From Verrucomicrobiota bacterium (GTDB lineage Bacteria; Verrucomicrobiota; Verrucomicrobiia; Limisphaerales; UBA1412), in the NCBI GenBank assembly GCA_017557085.1, contig JAFZAR010000010.1, positions 1 to 10,012 on the forward strand: a stretch of DNA of 10,012 nucleotides, written 5' to 3'. The position numbers were made by a program, and so were the translations under genes. Position 1 is the stretch's first letter. Each line of letters starts with the position of its first letter. Positions 6,834-10,012 of the stretch are shown in pieces. The notes below the pieces were generated by a model. It saw nothing but the letters and a program-made list of their open reading frames with translations. It was not told the DNA's origin and ran no database searches.

Positions 6834-8924
6834 TTGGAACAAAAAATGAAATCACCTAAAAACGTCCAACCTGATAAAGACGAGAAGCGCTCCGGCGGTG
6901 ATCGTCCGTCTCGTGAGAATACCCCGTGGCATTTTTCCATGGGATATCTGGGCATTGCTCTGCTGGTGCTGATGATTTGGCACGGAATGATGAATGCCTC
7001 CGGCTCCCGCAGTATCCCTTATAGCGAATTTAAAAAACATGTGGATCGCGGTGAGGTCGTAGAGTGTTCCATCAGCGCAGACATTATTTCCGGCAAAATC
7101 GTCCCCAAAACGGATAATACGGCTACAGACACAGCCAAAGAGACATCCGCCGCGAAAACAGAGCCACAGACTCAAAAAGGATTTCTGCCCAAGCTCTTTT
7201 CCAAAGAACCTCCCAAAGAAGGTGAACCTTACGAATTTTCCACTGTCCGTGTGGACAATGACAAAGACCTGATCGAGAAGCTCGAAAAGAGCGGCACCCA
7301 GTTTGTCGGGAATCGGCCGGGATTCTTTGAGCAGTTTATCATGGCCTGGGTACTGCCCCTGGCTCTTCTGATCGGTTTATGGGTCTTCATCACCCGAAAG
7401 ATCGGCATGGGCGGTCAGTCCATCCTTTCTATCGGCAAATCAAAAGCCCGTGTCTCGGCGGATCGCGAGACCGGAGTGACTTTTGCCGATGTAGCCGGTT
7501 GTGACGAAGCTAAATACGAGCTTCAGGAAGTCGTTGATTTTCTCAAAAATCCAGCCCGCTACAAAGCACTGGGAGCGCAGATCCCTAAAGGCGTTCTGTT
7601 GGTGGGACCTCCGGGCACCGGCAAAACACTGCTGGCGCGTGCGGTAGCCGGTGAAGCCAAAGTCGTTTTTTTCTCCCTCAGCGGCAGTGATTTTGTGGAA
7701 ATGTTCGTGGGTGTGGGTGCGGCTCGTGTGCGCGACCTTTTCCAGCAAGCCAAGGCACAGTCCCCTTGCATCATTTTCATTGATGAAATGGACGCTATCG
7801 GCCGCCAGCGCGGAGTTCATCTGGGCTCTGTCAATGACGAACGTGAACAGACTTTGAATCAGTTACTGGTTGAGATGGACGGTTTTGAAACTAATGCCGG
7901 GGTCATCATCCTGGCCGCGACCAACCGTCCGGATGTGCTGGATCATGCCCTCTTGCGTCCCGGTCGTTTTGACCGTCAAGTCGTGGTGGACGCTCCCGAT
8001 CTGGATGGACGTGAAGCCATTCTCAAAGTCCATTCCCGCGAAAAACCTCTTGCCAGTGACGTGGATCTGCGCCGTGTCGCTCAAAGCACTCCGGGCTTCT
8101 CTGGAGCTGATCTGGCCAACACACTCAACGAAGCGGCACTCCTGGCCGCGCGCCGGCTCTCCTCTGTCATCGCCCAATCCGATCTGGAAGAAGCCATTGA
8201 GAAAGTCATTGCCGGCACTCAGCGCCGCAGCCGTCATCTGCGCGAAAAAGAACTTCACCGTGTCGCTATCCATGAGGCAGGCCATGCCCTGGTGGGTGCT
8301 TATGACAAAGACGGTGACCCGGTGCAAAAAATCAGCATCGTGCCCCGCGGCCGCTCCGCACTGGGTTATACCATGCAGGTCCCTCCCGAAGATCAATTTA
8401 TCCTGACACGTTCCGAACTGATGGCACGCATCGCCGGACTGCTGGGCGGACGCGCCGCCGAAGAAGTCAGTTTCAATGAAGTCTCCACCGGTGCCGAAAA
8501 CGACTTGAAACGAGCCACTTCACTGGCACGGCAAATGGTCTGCATGTACGGCATGACCGACACTGTGGGATTGACCCACTGTCTGGAACAGGATCATGGA
8601 ATGTTTACGGGTGTAGAAGGTTACAGAACCGATTGCAGTCAGGAGACCACCCGTCTCATTGATAAAGAAGTTTTAAGGCTGCTCAACGAAGCTTACGCTC
8701 ACGCCAAAGAGATCCTCACGGAACATCAAGAGCAGCTGAAGATCGTCACTAAAGAACTCCTCGAAAAAGAGATGCTGGACGCGCAGCGGTTCTATGAACT
8801 GCTGGGGATGGAAGTTCCTCAGCCGCCTCCGCCCGTCCTGCGCAAAGAGGAGGAGCCCCCTCCTCCGCCTCCATCTGAAAACGCGGAAGAGACACCGGAT
8901 AATATTCCCGGTGAAGAAAAATGA
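6834..8924 (+). CDS. ftsH: ATP-dependent zinc metalloprotease FtsH
   Basis: FtsH is a hexameric inner-membrane AAA+ protease that unfolds and degrades membrane and short-lived cytosolic proteins. Numbering from TTG 6834 gives 696 residues. Transmembrane helices lie at about 37-53 and 165-187 and flank a periplasmic domain of about 110 residues. That domain contains a low-complexity Thr/Lys/Pro/Glu stretch around 92-131. The AAA+ module has Walker A GPPGTGKT (258-265), Walker B with D317-E318, the FVG pore loop, and ATNRPD...RPGRFDR for the second region of homology. The protease domain has HEAGH with H480, E481, H484 and the third ligand D557. The C-terminal tail (661-696) is rich in Pro and Glu, with runs of four and six prolines; E. 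coli FtsH is about 50 residues shorter. Only TTG 6834 and ATG 6846 can start this frame, because a stop lies at 6828. The gene follows a terminator and so needs its own promoter, which I could not identify. Confidence 0.97.
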   Translation: MEQKMKSPKNVQPDKDEKRSGGDRPSRENTPWHFSMGYLGIALLVLMIWHGMMNASGSRSIPYSEFKKHVDRGEVVECSISADIISGKIVPKTDNTATDTAKETSAAKTEPQTQKGFLPKLFSKEPPKEGEPYEFSTVRVDNDKDLIEKLEKSGTQFVGNRPGFFEQFIMAWVLPLALLIGLWVFITRKIGMGGQSILSIGKSKARVSADRETGVTFADVAGCDEAKYELQEVVDFLKNPARYKALGAQIPKGVLLVGPPGTGKTLLARAVAGEAKVVFFSLSGSDFVEMFVGVGAARVRDLFQQAKAQSPCIIFIDEMDAIGRQRGVHLGSVNDEREQTLNQLLVEMDGFETNAGVIILAATNRPDVLDHALLRPGRFDRQVVVDAPDLDGREAILKVHSREKPLASDVDLRRVAQSTPGFSGADLANTLNEAALLAARRLSSVIAQSDLEEAIEKVIAGTQRRSRHLREKELHRVAIHEAGHALVGAYDKDGDPVQKISIVPRGRSALGYTMQVPPEDQFILTRSELMARIAGLLGGRAAEEVSFNEVSTGAENDLKRATSLARQMVCMYGMTDTVGLTHCLEQDHGMFTGVEGYRTDCSQETTRLIDKEVLRLLNEAYAHAKEILTEHQEQLKIVTKELLEKEMLDAQRFYELLGMEVPQPPPPVLRKEEEPPPPPPSENAEETPDNIPGEEK

Positions 8925-8961
8925 GAATAGCAACTTTACCCTAATTGAGGTGTTTTCTAAA

Positions 8962-8972
8962 AAGGATTAACG
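8962..8972 (+). promoter_or_regulatory. Shine-Dalgarno site for the gspF-type gene
   Basis: AAGGA at 8962-8966 is followed by six bases and then the ATG at 8973. This is a normal ribosome binding site and fixes the start of the GspF/PilC-family gene, whose first residues (MSEFVYKAR) are also typical of the family. Confidence 0.7.
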
Positions 8973-10012
8973 ATGTCGGAATTCGTTTACAAGGCACGCA
9001 AGAAAAACGGTACTACCATCCAGGGTGTTCTGGAGGCTGCTGACCGAATGGCAGCACTGGCTCAACTCCAAAAACAAGGGCTGTTGCCCGTGTCTGTAGA
9101 GGCAACGTCCGAGAAGGACAAAAAGGCCGCACGCCGTTCTCGCGCGGGCGCTAAGAACAGCAGTGGACTCTTAAACCTCCTGCCCCAGGGACTTCGGGAT
9201 TACCTCACCCGTCAGAGAAAACCTTCTCTCAAGGAGCTGGCCAACTATGCCAATCAGCTCTCGAACCTGCTCAAAGCCGGTATGCCCCTGACAGCCGCGC
9301 TGAACAGTATGACCTATATCGGCAGTAAAGGCATCCCTAATGAGGTCAGCGCCCAGCTCAAGCAGGATGTCGTTGAAGGCAAAAGCCTTTCCGACGCTAT
9401 GGCGCGTCAGCCGGTCATTTTCTCTAACATGTTCACCAACATGATCCGCGCCGGTGAGCAAAGCGGTGCTCTGGTGGAGGTGCTCAAACGCTTGGCGGCT
9501 CATTACGAACGCTTTGCCGATGTCCAAAGCAAATTCAAAGGCGCGATGATCTATCCTTCCGTGGTCATCACGGTGGGTATTTCCGTCATTTTCTTCTTCA
9601 TGGCGTTCATGATGCCCAAATTCATGGAGATCTTCCAGGGTATGAATGCCCCCATGCCGCCGATCACACAGTTCCTGATAGACACTTCCAACCTCTTCAA
9701 GAACTACTGGTGGGCCATGATGATCGTCATCACCGCCATTATCGTTCTCTTCCGCAGATATATCCATTCGCCCAAAGGACGCGTAGTCTGGGATCGCTGG
9801 AAGATGAACGCGCCCATCATCGGGAACGCGTCCCGTCTAAACCTTTTCTCGCAGTTTGCCCGCACACTTTCCACTCTGATGCACAACGGTGTCCCCGTTC
9901 TGCTGGCGCTCAAGATCACCGAGCTGGTGATCGACAACGTCATTATCAAAGAAGCCATAGCCAACACAAGAGAAGCCGTCACTGACGGTAAATCCATCGC
10001 GCAGCCTCTGGC
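8973..10012 (+). CDS. gspF: Type II secretion/type IV pilus inner-membrane platform protein, GspF/PilC family (3' end outside window)
   Basis: This family forms the inner-membrane platform that links the cytoplasmic GspE/PilB ATPase to pseudopilin or pilin assembly. The visible 346 codons of a protein usually near 400 residues begin with the family opening FVYKARKKNGTTIQGVLEA. A basic linker follows (about 49-85). The first T2SSF domain covers about 87-194, with NQLSNLLKAGMPL and MIRAGEQSGAL. A KGAMIYP motif (190-195) leads into transmembrane helix 1 (about 196-218), and helix 2 is about 246-263. The second T2SSF domain starts near 285 (LFSQFARTLSTLMHNGVPVLLAL) and is cut by the window edge, so the last helix is missing. 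The gene starts 48 bases after ftsH with no terminator between. No gspE-type ATPase precedes it here, so the rest of the machine must be downstream or elsewhere. Secretion (GspF) and pilus (PilC) roles cannot be separated from this fragment alone. Confidence 0.92.
   Translation, partial: MSEFVYKARKKNGTTIQGVLEAADRMAALAQLQKQGLLPVSVEATSEKDKKAARRSRAGAKNSSGLLNLLPQGLRDYLTRQRKPSLKELANYANQLSNLLKAGMPLTAALNSMTYIGSKGIPNEVSAQLKQDVVEGKSLSDAMARQPVIFSNMFTNMIRAGEQSGALVEVLKRLAAHYERFADVQSKFKGAMIYPSVVITVGISVIFFFMAFMMPKFMEIFQGMNAPMPPITQFLIDTSNLFKNYWWAMMIVITAIIVLFRRYIHSPKGRVVWDRWKMNAPIIGNASRLNLFSQFARTLSTLMHNGVPVLLALKITELVIDNVIIKEAIANTREAVTDGKSIAQPL

Noticed and set aside
7870..8406. 178-codon + strand frame inside ftsH
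   Set aside because: It is an out-of-frame reading of the conserved AAA+ region, and its protein composition is unnatural.
6798..8950. AATTGAGG shared by the leaders of ftsH and the gspF-type gene
   Set aside because: An 8-base match in two AT-rich intergenic regions is within chance, and the flanking bases differ.

Overview
The window is about 10 kb of compact bacterial chromosome with seven protein-coding genes, all on the + strand. The first and last genes run off the window edges. Base composition looks moderate and uniform. No mobile element, CRISPR array, rRNA or tRNA was recognised. The mix of a mannose-1-phosphate guanylyltransferase, a secreted esterase with a secreted GH78 alpha-L-rhamnosidase, and a GspF/PilC-type secretion protein would suit a polysaccharide-degrading Gram-negative bacterium. 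Several start codons lack a Shine-Dalgarno sequence. A member of the PVC group (Lentisphaerota, Kiritimatiellota or Verrucomicrobiota) is my guess, held at low confidence because no phylogenetic marker was analysed.

Region 1 (1-2581) is a tight run of four genes with gaps of 3, 15 and 32 bases. They are the 3' part of a mannose-1-phosphate guanylyltransferase gene (GDP-mannose synthesis), an araD-type L-ribulose-5-phosphate 4-epimerase gene, an unrecognised cysteine-containing protein gene, and radC. They are probably co-transcribed, although their functions do not form one obvious pathway.

Region 2 (2582-6784) starts with a 147-base intergenic stretch holding a perfect -10 hexamer and an 8-bp inverted repeat. 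Two exported carbohydrate-active enzymes follow: an SGNH/GDSL esterase with an N-terminal accessory domain, and a GH78 alpha-L-rhamnosidase whose start lies at or across the esterase stop. A strong intrinsic terminator (6740-6784) ends this unit. Together they look like a two-gene module that removes ester groups and then terminal rhamnose from a plant or algal polysaccharide.

Region 3 (6785-10012) holds ftsH, the membrane AAA+ zinc protease, with an unusual leader in which a hairpin lies between a strong Shine-Dalgarno and the start. After 48 bases comes a GspF/PilC-family inner-membrane platform gene that runs off the right edge. No terminator separates them.

No clearly new multi-gene system is visible. 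The best leads are the ftsH leader hairpin, the esterase-rhamnosidase module with its leader dyad, and the uncharacterised protein at 1158-1826.
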